From Mycolicibacterium sp. P9-22 (GTDB lineage Bacteria > Actinomycetota > Actinomycetes > Mycobacteriales > Mycobacteriaceae), in the NCBI RefSeq assembly GCF_008329585.1, contig NZ_NPKP01000004.1, positions 496,001 through 560,000 on the forward strand: DNA of 64,000 nucleotides. The letters are read 5' to 3'. Below are positions 36,399 to 45,661 of this stretch, piece by piece. The notes beneath the pieces are model-generated. The model was not told the origin of the DNA. It saw nothing but the letters and a program-made list of their open reading frames with translations, and did not search any database. Made by a program: the position numbers and the translations under genes. Positions within the stretch are counted from its first letter, which is position 1; the number at the start of each line of letters is the position of its first letter.

Positions 36399-37166
36399 AT
36401 GAGCAATGCTGCCGAGAACGTCCTGCTGATAGAAACCGTCGATCGGGTCCGCACCCTGACGCTGAACCGGCCGCAGTCGCGTAACGCACTGTCCTTGGCG
36501 CTACGCACCCAACTGTTCGCCGCGCTGCGCGCCGCCGAGACCGACGACGGGGTCGACGTGGTGATCCTGACCGGCGCCGATCCGGTGTTCTGCGCGGGCC
36601 TCGATCTCAAAGAGCTGGGTGGCACCACCGAACTGCCCGATATCTCCCCCAAGTGGCCGGCGATGCGTAAACCGGTGATCGGGGCGATCAACGGAGCCGC
36701 GGTCACCGGCGGGCTGGAGATCGCGCTGTACTGCGATGTGCTGATCGCCTCGGAGCAAGCCCGCTTCGCCGACACCCACGCCCGGGTGGGGCTGCTGCCG
36801 ACCTGGGGGCTCTCGGTGCGGCTGCCGCAGAAGGTCGGCGTCGGCATGGCCCGCCGGATGAGCCTGACCGGTGACTACCTGTCGGCGGCCGATGCGCTGC
36901 GCACCGGACTGGTCACCGAGGTCGTCGGGCATGACGATCTGCTGCCGGCGGCGCACCGGATCGCCGCATCGATCGTGGGCAACAACCAGCGCGCGGTCGG
37001 GGCGCTGCTGGACTCCTATCACCGCATCGACGCCGAGCAGACCCAGGCCGGACTGTGGATCGAGGCCGAATCGGCGCGGGCCTGGATGGCGGTCGCGACC
37101 GGCGACGATATCGCCGCGAGCCGGGCCTCGGTGATGGAGCGCGGCAGGTCTCAAGTGCAGTCGTAG
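36399..37166 (+). CDS. Enoyl-CoA hydratase/isomerase family protein
   Basis: A 255-residue crotonase-fold protein. VRTLTLNRPQSRNALS, ADPVFCAGLDLKEL and INGAAVTGGLEIALYCDVLI are the CoA-binding and oxyanion-hole features. ARVGLLPTWGLSVRLP is typical of the branch. Hydrates or isomerises enoyl-CoA; which acyl chain is unknown, since mycobacteria carry many paralogues. ATG 36399 gives a normal length. Its 3' end lies 30 bp before the palindrome that opens the sugar-transport unit, which I think is a separate transcription unit. Confidence 0.88.
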   Translation: MSNAAENVLLIETVDRVRTLTLNRPQSRNALSLALRTQLFAALRAAETDDGVDVVILTGADPVFCAGLDLKELGGTTELPDISPKWPAMRKPVIGAINGAAVTGGLEIALYCDVLIASEQARFADTHARVGLLPTWGLSVRLPQKVGVGMARRMSLTGDYLSAADALRTGLVTEVVGHDDLLPAAHRIAASIVGNNQRAVGALLDSYHRIDAEQTQAGLWIEAESARAWMAVATGDDIAASRASVMERGRSQVQS

Positions 37167-37195
37167 GGCGTTCCGCCGCCCCTCCACTCCTTTCA

Positions 37196-37228
37196 CTTTG
37201 CTCATATGAGCAAAGTTATGCGCATATG
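37196..37228. promoter_or_regulatory. 20-bp palindrome, probable SorC operator
   Basis: CTTTGCTCAT and ATGAGCAAAG form an exact 20-bp palindrome at 37196-37215. The following ATGCGCAT (37218-37225) and CATATG (37223-37228) may be a weaker second half-site. It lies about 80-110 bp before the sugar-binding lipoprotein gene. The SorC-family regulator in the same cluster is the natural candidate to bind it. Confidence 0.6.
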
Positions 37229-37305
37229 TTGACGTGTTACGGCCACGCTTCCTACGGTGATGGACGTCACGCGCTTCGACGTCGAGGCGCAAGTAAGGAG
37301 CAACA

Positions 37306-38307
37306 ATGCGATTCGCAAAGGTCATGGCCGGGTTCGCTTGCGCCGCCGCGGTGGCGATCGGTTCGTCGGCCTGCACGATGCCCGGCGAGAACACCGCCGG
37401 GAGCGGCAACGCCCCGGCGGAGGGACCGCTGAAGATCGGCTTCAGCCAGGCCACCCAGCAGAGTCCGTTCTATGTGGCGCTCACCGATTCCGCCAAGCAG
37501 ACCGCCGAACGCGACGGCAATGAACTCTTCTTCGCCGACGCCAACGGCGATGTCACCAAGCAGAACAACGATGTCCAGGACCTGATCACCCGCGGGATCA
37601 ACGTGCTGGTGATCAATCCCGTCGACCCCAAGGGCATCGCGCCCTCGCTGGCCGCCGCCGATGCCGCGGGCATCGAGGTCGTCACCGTCGACCGCCCCAT
37701 CGAGTCGGGCGCGGCATCCTTCGTCGGACGCGACAACAAGGCCATGGGCCAGATCGTCGGCGAGGCCGCCGTCGCAGCACTCGGCCCCGCGGGCGGCAAG
37801 ATCATCGAGATCCAGGGCGACGCCGGCGGCGCGGTGGCCCGTGACCGTCACGACGGTTTCGCCGCCGCCGTGGCAGCCCAACCCAACATCACCGTGATCG
37901 ACGGCCCCTACAGCGACTACATCCGGTCCAACGCCGTCACCGCCATGCAGGATCTGCTGCAGGCCCACCCGGATCTGCGGGCCGTCTACGCGCAGAACGA
38001 CGACATGGCGCTCGGCGCGCTGCAGGTGCTCGCCGAGAACAATCGCGGCGACGTCAAGGTGTTCGGCGTCGACGGCCTCATGGAGGCGGTGCGTGCCATC
38101 GCAGACGGCGACCAGTACACCGCGACCGCCCTCAATGACCCCAACGCGGAGGGCCGGCTCGCAGTCGAGACGGCCGTGAAAGTCGCCAAGGGTGAATCGG
38201 TGGACGAATTCATCGACGCGGGAACGGGTTTGATCAACAAGTCCAATGCGCCGGAATTGGTCGGCGACACCACCTTCGCCGAGGCACCACAGGCCCCTCC
38301 CGCCTGA
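37306..38307 (+). CDS. Sugar ABC transporter substrate-binding lipoprotein (RbsB-like)
   Basis: A 333-residue type I periplasmic-binding lipoprotein. Signal peptide MRFAKVMAGFACAAAVAIGS ends near the Cys of SSACTM, the lipid site. The mature domain has KIGFSQATQQSPFYVALTDS, GINVLVINPVDPKGI and FGVDGLMEAVRAI, typical of ribose/xylitol-type binding proteins. AAGGAG precedes the ATG. Together with the ATPase at 41974 and permease at 43448 it makes a complete importer. The ligand is probably a pentose, polyol or deoxy sugar, judged from the dehydrogenase, kinase and aldolase in the unit. Confidence 0.92.
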   Translation: MRFAKVMAGFACAAAVAIGSSACTMPGENTAGSGNAPAEGPLKIGFSQATQQSPFYVALTDSAKQTAERDGNELFFADANGDVTKQNNDVQDLITRGINVLVINPVDPKGIAPSLAAADAAGIEVVTVDRPIESGAASFVGRDNKAMGQIVGEAAVAALGPAGGKIIEIQGDAGGAVARDRHDGFAAAVAAQPNITVIDGPYSDYIRSNAVTAMQDLLQAHPDLRAVYAQNDDMALGALQVLAENNRGDVKVFGVDGLMEAVRAIADGDQYTATALNDPNAEGRLAVETAVKVAKGESVDEFIDAGTGLINKSNAPELVGDTTFAEAPQAPPA

Positions 38308-38356
38308 TCCACGCAGCACTCCCCTTTCCACGAAGCACCTCAGGAGCCATCACCTC

Positions 38357-39445
38357 ATGACAACCGAAGCGCCCACCCGGGATACGCCCACCCGGGAGAC
38401 CCTTCCCCAGACGATGACCGCCGCCGTGATGCACGCACCCGGTGACATCCGAGTCGAACAGGTCGCGGTGCCCCGCCCGGGCCCCGGTCAGGTTCTGCTC
38501 AAGATCGCCGCCTGCGGGGTCTGCGGGTCCGATATCCCGCGCATGCTGCGCAACGGTGGCTACATCATGCCGATCATCTGCGGCCACGAGTTCTCGGGTT
38601 GGGTGGTCGAACTCGGGGACGGCGTCACCGGCTTCGACGTCGGCGAACTGGTCTCGGTGCCGCCGCTGATCCCCTGCCGCACATGCGATTACTGCCTCAA
38701 GGGTGCATTCGGGCTGTGCGAGAACTACGACTACTTCGGTAGCCGCTGCGATGGCGCGTACGCGCAGTACACGGTGTCGCCGGTGGGAAACCTGCTCAAG
38801 ATGCCCGCCGGTATCGACCCGCGCGCGGCGGCCATGCTCGACCCGGCCGCGATCGCCCTGCACGGACTGTGGAAGACCGGGCTTCGGGCCGGGCACCGGG
38901 TGCTCGTCATCGGTGCCGGACCGATCGGGCTGTTCGCCGTGCAGTGGGCCCGGTTGCACGGCGCCACCGAGGTCGTCGCGGTCGACCTCAGCGAGGAGAA
39001 GGCGGCCATGGCCCGCCAGGCCGGCGCAAGCGCCGCGGTCCAAGGTGTCGAGGAGGCCCGCGTGCTGGGCGGGCGCGGTTTCGACATCGTGCTGGAATCG
39101 GCCGGTGTGCCGGCGACCGCCGATATGGCCGCCAACCTCACCGGACCGCACGGACACGCCGTGTTCATCGGTATCCCGCACGCGCCGGTGCCGCTGGGCA
39201 AGGAGACGTTCAACCAGTTCATGCGGCAGGAGGCGACCCTGCACGGGTCATGGAACTCGTTCTCCGCGCCGTTCCCGGGCGACGAATGGCGGACATCGGC
39301 CAAGATGATGGCCACCGGGCAACTCGGGTGGGAGTTCATGATCACCCACGAGCTACCGCTGTCGGAACTTCCGCAGACCATGCAGCAACTGGGCGAGCGT
39401 TCGATCTTCTCCTCGAAGGTGCTCTTCCTACCCAACGAGGACTGA
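38357..39445 (+). CDS. Zinc-dependent alcohol/polyol dehydrogenase (MDR)
   Basis: A 362-residue medium-chain dehydrogenase of the sorbitol/galactitol-phosphate type. ACGVCGSDIPRM and CGHEFSGWVVE carry the catalytic zinc ligands. IPCRTCDYCLKGAFGLC holds the four structural zinc cysteines, and VLVIGAGPIGLFAVQWARL is the NAD loop. It likely oxidises a polyol to a ketose or a sugar phosphate. ATG 38357 has GGAG upstream. It lies two bases before the kinase gene, so oxidation and phosphorylation are coupled. The order (oxidise first or phosphorylate first) cannot be told. Confidence 0.9.
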   Translation: MTTEAPTRDTPTRETLPQTMTAAVMHAPGDIRVEQVAVPRPGPGQVLLKIAACGVCGSDIPRMLRNGGYIMPIICGHEFSGWVVELGDGVTGFDVGELVSVPPLIPCRTCDYCLKGAFGLCENYDYFGSRCDGAYAQYTVSPVGNLLKMPAGIDPRAAAMLDPAAIALHGLWKTGLRAGHRVLVIGAGPIGLFAVQWARLHGATEVVAVDLSEEKAAMARQAGASAAVQGVEEARVLGGRGFDIVLESAGVPATADMAANLTGPHGHAVFIGIPHAPVPLGKETFNQFMRQEATLHGSWNSFSAPFPGDEWRTSAKMMATGQLGWEFMITHELPLSELPQTMQQLGERSIFSSKVLFLPNED

Positions 39446-39447
39446 GC

Positions 39448-41001
39448 ATGGCAATTCTGCTGTCGATCGATCTCGGCACCGAGGGCGCGCGGGTCGGGGC
39501 CTTCACCGCGGACGGCCGCGCGCTGGGCACCGCGCACCGGCCGTACCAGACCCGGTTCCCCAGACCCGGCTGGGCCGAACAGGATCCACGTGACTGGTGG
39601 GCCGCGATCACCGCGGCCACCCGCGAGCTGCTGGGCACCGACGAGTGCCGGCGCGCCGGCGAGGTCGTCTCCATCGCCGCCGCGACCACCGCGTCCACCG
39701 TGGCGGTGCTCGACGCCGCCGGTGAACCGCTGCGGCCGGCCATCCTGTGGATGGACTGCCGCAGCGGCGCGGAGTCCGAGCGCACCGCACAGCTGGCGCC
39801 GGAGTACCCGATCCTGGAGTGGTCGGGCGGCTCGGATGCCGCCGAATGGCTGGTACCCAAGGCGATGTGGTTGCGCACGCACGACCCGGACACCTACCGC
39901 GGCGCCGCACGGATCGTCGAGGCCGTCGACTATGTGACGTTCCGGCTCACCGGCGCCTGGGTCGGCTCGCAGATGAACGCAGTCTGCAAGTACAACTACG
40001 ACCCGATCGCCAGGCGGCTGCCCGTCGAGTTGTATGCCGCGCTCGGGGTCGAGGATCTGGCGGACAAACTGCCCGACCGCATCGTCGAGGTCGGTGGTGT
40101 CGCGGGCATGCTGTCGGCCGCCGCCGCAACGGAACTCGGCATCACCGGTCGGCCCGTCGTCGCCGTGGGCGGTATCGACGCACACGTCTCGCTGCTGGCG
40201 TGTGGCGGCGAGCTGAACGGGCTGGTGTCCGTCGTCGCCGGCACCTCCTCGGCCATCACCGCCGAGGTCGACACACCGACCAGCACCAACGAGATCTGGG
40301 GCCCGTATCCGCGGGCGCTGCGCCAGAACAAGTGGCTGGTGGAAGGCGGACAGGTCACCAGCGGTTCGGTGCTGAAGTGGACCGGCGAATCGATCATGGG
40401 CGTCCCCCGCGGTGAGTTGTCGATGCTCATCGACGAGGCCTCCCGGGTCGATCCGGCCGCCCACGGCCTGCGAGCGCTGGACTACTTCATGGGCAACCGC
40501 ACTCCCTACCGGGAGGCGCGGCTGCGCGGCGCCGTGGTGGGGCTGTCCATGGGCACCACCAAGGCCGAGCTGTACCGCGCCATGGTCGAGGCGGTGGCGT
40601 GCGGCACCCGCAGCGTCATCGACTCGTTCGAGCGGTCCGGGGTGTCCTGTGAGCGCCTGGTGTTCTCCGGCGGCATCGAACGAAACCCCCTGTGGCAGCA
40701 GATCACCGTCGACGTTCTCGGCAGACCGGCCGAGCTCGTCATCGGGGAGAACCTGACGCTTCGGGCCTGCGCGGTCATCGCCGCCACCGCGGCCGGTGTC
40801 GCCGGTTCGCTGCACGACGGCGCGCAGCTGTTCGCCCCGAAGGTCCGGCTGATCGAACCGGACCCGGACCGGATCGCGCTCTACCAGAACACCTTCGAGG
40901 ACTACCAGCGCCTCACCGCGATCCTGGCGCCGTTCATGCACGACAGTGCCGACCGGTTGGCCGGAGTCCCGGTCACCGCGCCGACAGGGGTGCCGAGCTG
41001 A
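39448..41001 (+). CDS. FGGY-family carbohydrate kinase
   Basis: A 517-residue kinase of the xylulokinase/glycerol kinase class. LLSIDLGTEGARVGAFTADG begins the phosphate-binding motif 1, ILWMDCRSG and VGGIDAHVSLLACG mark the N/C domain interface, and VFSGGIERNPLWQQITVDVL contains the second FGGY signature. It phosphorylates a ketose or polyol with ATP. It lies between the polyol dehydrogenase and SorC genes, and its TGA shares a base with the regulator's ATG. Substrate candidates are pentuloses, tetrulose or deoxy-ketoses; sequence alone does not decide. Confidence 0.9.
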   Translation: MAILLSIDLGTEGARVGAFTADGRALGTAHRPYQTRFPRPGWAEQDPRDWWAAITAATRELLGTDECRRAGEVVSIAAATTASTVAVLDAAGEPLRPAILWMDCRSGAESERTAQLAPEYPILEWSGGSDAAEWLVPKAMWLRTHDPDTYRGAARIVEAVDYVTFRLTGAWVGSQMNAVCKYNYDPIARRLPVELYAALGVEDLADKLPDRIVEVGGVAGMLSAAAATELGITGRPVVAVGGIDAHVSLLACGGELNGLVSVVAGTSSAITAEVDTPTSTNEIWGPYPRALRQNKWLVEGGQVTSGSVLKWTGESIMGVPRGELSMLIDEASRVDPAAHGLRALDYFMGNRTPYREARLRGAVVGLSMGTTKAELYRAMVEAVACGTRSVIDSFERSGVSCERLVFSGGIERNPLWQQITVDVLGRPAELVIGENLTLRACAVIAATAAGVAGSLHDGAQLFAPKVRLIEPDPDRIALYQNTFEDYQRLTAILAPFMHDSADRLAGVPVTAPTGVPS

Positions 41002-41972
41002 TGTCAGAACCCCACGAGAAGAGCCACGTCGAGCTCATGCTGCACGTGGCGCAACACTATTACGAGCAGGGCCGCACCCAGGAGGACATCGGCCGTGAAC
41101 TGCACCTGACCCGGTGGAAGGTGGGCCGGCTGCTCGACGAGGCCCGCGAGGTCGGCATCGTGCAGATCCGGATCGTGCACCCGCAGGCCCGGCGCACCCA
41201 GCTCGAGGTCGCCATGCGCAGCGAGTTCGGGTTGCGCGAATGCATCGTGGTTCCCGGGCCGGAAGTGCCGGGCTCGGACACCCACATCGCCGCGGCGGCC
41301 GCCGGCTATCTGCAGGCCAACTCGTCGGGCATCTCCACCCTGGCCGTCTCGTGGGGAAACACGTTGCAGCACATCGCCGCCGTGCTGCCGGCCGGATGGA
41401 CCAGCGGAATCGAGGTCATCCAGGCCAACGGCGGGGTGAGCCGGTCGGTGCGTCCCACCACGGCGGCCAATATCGCCACCAGCATCGCGCACAGCGGCAA
41501 CGGGCGGGCCACCCTGCTCCCGGTGCCGGCGATCGTGGAGCGCATCGAGACCCGCGATGCGCTCTATGCCGAGGGCTTCGTCGGCGAAGTGCTCACCGGA
41601 GCACGCCAGGCCGATGCGCTGCTGTTCTCACTCGGCGCCCCAGGGCCGACCTCGGTGCTGGTGGAGTCCGGCGCAGTGACGCCGGCCGAACTGCGTGAGC
41701 TCGAGGCCCGGGGCGCCTGCGGAGACATCCTGGCCCACTACCTCACCGCCGACGGTGAAATCGCCCATCCCGATATCGACAGCAGGACAGTCGGACTCGG
41801 CCTCGACGATGTCAGGAACGCCAAATGTGCCATCGCCGTGGCGGCAGGACCGAACAAGATTGCGGTGGTGCGCGCGGCATTGCGCAGCGGGCTGTGCTCG
41901 GTGCTGATCACCGACGAACCCACCGTGAACGCAGTGCTGGAGCACGGCACCGCGCAGGCATTGGAGGCATGA
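41001..41972 (+). CDS. SorC/DeoR-type sugar-binding transcriptional regulator
   Basis: A 323-residue SorC-family regulator. Helix-turn-helix at about residues 20-55 (QGRTQEDIGRELHLTRWKVG), followed by the large sugar-phosphate-sensing domain with SWGNTLQHIAAVLP and GEVLTGARQADALLFSLGAP. It probably binds the palindrome at 37196-37215 and senses a phosphorylated intermediate of the pathway. It is coded in the middle of the operon and starts at ATG 41001 with one base of overlap, which suggests autoregulation with the structural genes. Confidence 0.87.
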   Translation: MSEPHEKSHVELMLHVAQHYYEQGRTQEDIGRELHLTRWKVGRLLDEAREVGIVQIRIVHPQARRTQLEVAMRSEFGLRECIVVPGPEVPGSDTHIAAAAAGYLQANSSGISTLAVSWGNTLQHIAAVLPAGWTSGIEVIQANGGVSRSVRPTTAANIATSIAHSGNGRATLLPVPAIVERIETRDALYAEGFVGEVLTGARQADALLFSLGAPGPTSVLVESGAVTPAELRELEARGACGDILAHYLTADGEIAHPDIDSRTVGLGLDDVRNAKCAIAVAAGPNKIAVVRAALRSGLCSVLITDEPTVNAVLEHGTAQALEA

Positions 41973-41973
41973 C

Positions 41974-43455
41974 ATGCTGACGATGACCGATATCGTCAAG
42001 ACCTTTCCCGGTACCAGAGCCTGCAACGGCGCCAGCCTGCAGGTCGCCGAGGGCGAGGTGCACTGCCTGCTCGGCGAGAACGGCGCGGGCAAGAGCACCA
42101 TGATGAAGATCCTTTCCGGTTCCTACACAGCGGATTCCGGCACCATCACCCTCGGTGGAACGCCGGTGACATTCACCTCGCCGATCGACGGGGTGCGCGC
42201 CGGGATCAACACCATCTACCAGGAGCTGGACCTGGTACCCGACCTGACGGTCGCCCAGAACCTGTTCCTCGGCCACGAACCGCGCCGCGGACCGTTGGTC
42301 AACCGCAAGCAACGCGATGCGCGTGCCGCCGAGGCGATCGCGCGGGTCGGCGGCACCTTCACTGCCACCGACGTCGTCGGCGAACTGTCGGTATCGGATC
42401 AGCAGCTCACCGCGATCGCCAAGGCACTCACCACCGATGCCCGCATCGTGGTGATGGACGAGCCCAGCGCCACGCTCACCGATCACGATCTGGCGGCGGT
42501 GTTCCGGGTCATCCGCGAACTCACCGCGGCAGGCAGATCGGTCATCTACATCTCGCACCGCCTCGACGAGGTCAAGGAGATCGGTGACCGGGCCACCGTC
42601 ATGCGCGACGGTGCCACGGTCGGTGTGTTCGACATCGCCTCGGTGACCAAGGAGCAACTCGTCGAGTCGATGATCGGCCGCGCCGTGGCGGCCCGCCCGC
42701 CCCGGCGGCACAACGCCGGGTCCGGTCCGCTGCTGCAGGTGCGCCGGGCCACCATTCCCGGCGTCATCGACATCCGCGATATCGGCGTCGGGCGCGGGGA
42801 GATCGTCGGCCTCGCCGGCCTGGGCGGGGCCGGCCGATCCACCCTGCTGGCCACCATCTTCGGTGACCGCAAGGCGGATCTGGACATGACGCTGAACGGT
42901 CGGCACATCGAATCGCTGACACCACGGACCGCCGTGCGACTCGGTATCGGACTGGTGCCCGAGGACCGCAAACGGCAGGGATTGTTCCTGGAGCAGTCGA
43001 TTCTGCGCAACGCCGCGATCGCGGCGCTGAAACCGATGCGGATCAACCCGATGGCCCGGGCCCGCGAGGTGTGCCACCCTCCGCTGACCCGGCTGGGCGT
43101 CAAATTCGCCAGCATGGACCAGCCGGTGGGCCAGCTCTCCGGCGGTAACCAGCAGAAGGTGGTGCTGGCCAAGTGGATGGCGCGCGGGATCGACCTGCTG
43201 CTGCTCGACGAACCCACCCGCGGTCTGGACATCGGCGCCAAGGCGGACCTCTTCGAACAGGTCCATGCGCTCGCCGATGCCGGCGTCGGGGTCCTGATGG
43301 CATCGAGTGAACTCAGTGAACTCACCGAGAACTGCAATCGGATCTGGGTTCTGCACGAAGGGCTCAACATCGCGCAGTACGAGCCCCTGACCACCCCCTC
43401 AGCGGAAATCGCCCGCTGCATCGTCACCGGAAGAACGAAGTACGCCAATGACTGA
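41974..43455 (+). CDS. Sugar ABC transporter ATPase with two cassettes (RbsA/MglA-like)
   Basis: A 493-residue fused double ATPase. First cassette: Walker A LGENGAGKSTMMK, signature ELSVSDQQLTAIAKAL, Walker B IVVMDEPSATL. Second cassette: degenerate Walker A GLGGAGRSTLL, but a good signature QLSGGNQQKVVLAKWM and LLLDEPTRGLDIGAKAD. This asymmetry is normal for ribose/galactose importers. Start 41974, one base after the regulator stop. Its end overlaps the permease gene by eight bases. Confidence 0.94.
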   Translation: MLTMTDIVKTFPGTRACNGASLQVAEGEVHCLLGENGAGKSTMMKILSGSYTADSGTITLGGTPVTFTSPIDGVRAGINTIYQELDLVPDLTVAQNLFLGHEPRRGPLVNRKQRDARAAEAIARVGGTFTATDVVGELSVSDQQLTAIAKALTTDARIVVMDEPSATLTDHDLAAVFRVIRELTAAGRSVIYISHRLDEVKEIGDRATVMRDGATVGVFDIASVTKEQLVESMIGRAVAARPPRRHNAGSGPLLQVRRATIPGVIDIRDIGVGRGEIVGLAGLGGAGRSTLLATIFGDRKADLDMTLNGRHIESLTPRTAVRLGIGLVPEDRKRQGLFLEQSILRNAAIAALKPMRINPMARAREVCHPPLTRLGVKFASMDQPVGQLSGGNQQKVVLAKWMARGIDLLLLDEPTRGLDIGAKADLFEQVHALADAGVGVLMASSELSELTENCNRIWVLHEGLNIAQYEPLTTPSAEIARCIVTGRTKYAND

Positions 43456-44452
43456 TCTGATCGACCGGACCGCCAACCCCGAACCGGCGGCCGTTACACC
43501 GAAGAGCCGGCGACGCGGCATCATCATGCGCTTCAACCTGCTGTTCATCTTCATCGCACTGTTCGTGGTGGCCTCGGTGTCCGCGCCGCAGTTCCTCACC
43601 ACTCAGAACATGGCCAACCTGCTGCAACAGTCCAGCCTCACCGGCATCGTCGCGATCGGGATGACCGTGGTGATCCTGACATCGGGCATCGATCTGTCGG
43701 TGGGTAGCGTCGCGGCACTGTCCGGGATGCTGGTGGCCATCTTCATCGGCATCGGGCTGCCCTGGCCGGTGGCCATGGCCCTGGCGATCGGCTCGGGTCT
43801 GGTGCTCGGCGGTGTGATGGGCGGTCTCAGTGCCTATCTGGTGTTGCCGGCGTTCATGGTGACCCTGGCCGGGATGCAGAGCATCCGCGGCATGACCTAC
43901 CTGACCACAAACGGCACGCCCACGACCGCCGAAATCCCGATGGGCCTGCGGTTCCTTGGCGCGGGCTCCATCGCCGGCATCCCGGTGGTCGGCATCATCT
44001 TCGTCGCGACCACCCTCGTCGTCGGATTCATGCTGCGTCGCACCACCTTCGGTGAGCACATCTACGCCGTGGGCAGCAACGCGCAGGCTGCGCGCCTGTC
44101 CGGCCTGCCGGTGCAACGCATCACCACTGCCGCGTATGTCATCAGCGGAGGACTGGCGGCCCTCACCGGCGTACTGCTGACGGCTCGGCTTACCATCGGT
44201 CAGCCGACCGCGAACACCGGGCTGGAACTCGATGCGATCGCCGCGGTGGTGCTCGGCGGGACCAGTCTGTTCGGCGGAAAGGGCGGTGTGCTTGGCACGT
44301 TCATCGCGGTCCTGCTGCTCTCGGTGCTGCGTAACCTGTTCAACCTGCTGGGGCTGAGCTCCTTCTTCCAGATGCTGGTGACCGGGCTGATCCTGATCGC
44401 CGCGCTGATCATGAACTACCTGATCGACCGGCAGTCCAAGAGCGCCGCCTGA
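43448..44452 (+). CDS. Sugar ABC transporter permease (RbsC-like)
   Basis: A 334-residue membrane protein with about nine or ten hydrophobic spans. [20 protein letters not shown] and [20 protein letters not shown] are the hallmarks of BPD_transp_2 family sugar permeases, the latter contacting the ATPase. It forms the channel, probably as a homodimer, with the RbsA-like ATPase and RbsB-like lipoprotein. Overlaps the ATPase gene by eight bases. Confidence 0.94.
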   Translation: MTDLIDRTANPEPAAVTPKSRRRGIIMRFNLLFIFIALFVVASVSAPQFLTTQNMANLLQQSSLTGIVAIGMTVVILTSGIDLSVGSVAALSGMLVAIFIGIGLPWPVAMALAIGSGLVLGGVMGGLSAYLVLPAFMVTLAGMQSIRGMTYLTTNGTPTTAEIPMGLRFLGAGSIAGIPVVGIIFVATTLVVGFMLRRTTFGEHIYAVGSNAQAARLSGLPVQRITTAAYVISGGLAALTGVLLTARLTIGQPTANTGLELDAIAAVVLGGTSLFGGKGGVLGTFIAVLLLSVLRNLFNLLGLSSFFQMLVTGLILIAALIMNYLIDRQSKSAA

Positions 44453-44490
44453 CACTTCGTTTTGTCCACGTACCAGAAACAGAGGAATTC

Positions 44491-45174
44491 ATGAGCACCC
44501 GCACCGAGACCGTCGCCGAGGTGGCCGCGATGATCGACCACACCCTGCTCAAGCCGGAGGCCACCGCCGCCGATGTCGCCGCCGTGGTGGCCGAGGCTGC
44601 CGAACTGGGCACCTACTCGGTGTGCGTCTCGCCGTCGATGCTGCCGATCACCGTGCCGGCGACCCTGAAAGTCGCGGTGGTGTGCGGCTTCCCGAGCGGT
44701 AAGCACACCTCGGCGGTCAAGGCCGCCGAGGCCGCCGAATCGGTGCGCAACGGCGCCGACGAGATCGACATGGTCATCGATATCGGCGCCGCCAAGGCCG
44801 GCGATTTCGCTCGGGTGCACGCCGATATCGCCGCGGTGCGTGCCGCCGCGCCCGCACCGGTGGTGCTCAAGGTGATCATCGAGTCCGCCGCCCTGACCGA
44901 TGACGAGATCGTCGGTGTCTGCTCGGCCGCGGTCGACGCGGGCGCCGACTTCGTCAAGACCTCGACCGGGTTCCACCCGGCCGGCGGTGCCACCGTGCAC
45001 GCCGTGGAACTGATGCACCGCACGGTGCGCGACGCCGGACTGGCCGTGAAGGCCTCCGGCGGGGTGCGCACGCTCGAGCAGGCCCGGGCGATGATCGCCG
45101 CCGGGGCCAGCCGGCTGGGTGTGTCAGGATCGCGGGCCCTGCTGGCCGCCGAGGATGCCGGTGCGGGGTACTGA
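44491..45174 (+). CDS. deoC: Deoxyribose-phosphate aldolase-like enzyme
   Basis: A 227-residue class I aldolase. The Schiff-base lysine is K156 in [16 protein letters not shown]; the partner lysine lies in [13 protein letters not shown], and D93 with K127 complete the site. DeoC cleaves 2-deoxyribose-5-phosphate to glyceraldehyde-3-phosphate and acetaldehyde. It is the last gene of the transporter/kinase unit (AGAGGAA before ATG), which suggests that it cleaves the phosphorylated product of the FGGY kinase, possibly a deoxy sugar. It could instead be the general nucleoside-salvage DeoC. Confidence 0.92.
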   Translation: MSTRTETVAEVAAMIDHTLLKPEATAADVAAVVAEAAELGTYSVCVSPSMLPITVPATLKVAVVCGFPSGKHTSAVKAAEAAESVRNGADEIDMVIDIGAAKAGDFARVHADIAAVRAAAPAPVVLKVIIESAALTDDEIVGVCSAAVDAGADFVKTSTGFHPAGGATVHAVELMHRTVRDAGLAVKASGGVRTLEQARAMIAAGASRLGVSGSRALLAAEDAGAGY

Positions 45175-45179
45175 CCGGA

Positions 45180-45623
45180 TCAGGACGGCTCGTCGGCGTG
45201 CTCGGCGGCAAGTTCGGACACAGTGGCGCCGCTGACCAGGCGGTCCAGCGCACCGGTCATGGTGGCGCATTCGCGCGCCGGGTGTTCGGTGGGACAGTGC
45301 AGGGCATGGGTCAGAAACTGTTGTGCCCCCTTGGCCCGCTCGATCACCCGGTCCAGTTCGACGATCTGCTCCTGGACGGCCTCGCGCCAGCGGTCGGCAG
45401 GCGCGTCGAGCACGGCAGCGGCGGTATCCAGCGGCAGGCCCAGCTGGTGCACGATCTTGAGGAATGCCAGCCGGCGCAGCTCCGCCGGCCCGTACATCCG
45501 TCGTCCGGCCTGGCGCTGAGTCGGCCGTACCAGGCCGCGGTCGTCGTAATAGCGCAGCGCCGAGGGACGCATCTGCAGTTTGGCGGCTGCCTCGCCGATC
45601 GGGATCAGATCCATGACGGTCAT
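45180..45623 (-). CDS. MerR-family regulator
   Basis: A 147-residue MerR protein. The winged helix-turn-helix at about 5-75 reads IGEAAAKLQMRPSALRYYDD followed by RGLVRP. A coiled coil follows, then a C-terminal loop ALHCPTEHPARECATM with two Cys and two His, suggestive of metal or redox sensing, though the pattern is not one I can assign. It diverges from the methyltransferase over 38 bp that contain a MerR-type promoter. A shorter start at the fourth codon (MDLIPIG) is possible. Confidence 0.87.
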   Translation of the reverse strand: MTVMDLIPIGEAAAKLQMRPSALRYYDDRGLVRPTQRQAGRRMYGPAELRRLAFLKIVHQLGLPLDTAAAVLDAPADRWREAVQEQIVELDRVIERAKGAQQFLTHALHCPTEHPARECATMTGALDRLVSGATVSELAAEHADEPS

Positions 45624-45654
45624 TTGACTTCAACCCGCCTTGAACCGGCAAGGT
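45624..45654 (+). promoter_or_regulatory. MerR-type promoter with 19-bp spacer
   Basis: TTGACT (45624-45629) and CAAGGT (45649-45654) are spaced by 19 bp, longer than normal and typical of MerR-controlled promoters. The dyad CCTTG-N6-CAAGG (45638-45653) and TTCAA/TTGAA lie in the spacer. They face the methyltransferase gene and overlap the divergent MerR gene's upstream region. Confidence 0.6.
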
Positions 45655-45661
45655 TTTCGGT

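Noticed and set aside
40440..40465. CCCGGGTCGATCC as a third copy of the interspersed repeat
   Set aside because: Only the CCCGGGTCG core matches; the flanks do not, and it lies in conserved kinase coding sequence.
38731..40941. Minus-strand open frame of 736 codons
   Set aside because: Antisense to the polyol dehydrogenase and FGGY kinase, both with clear motifs on the plus strand.
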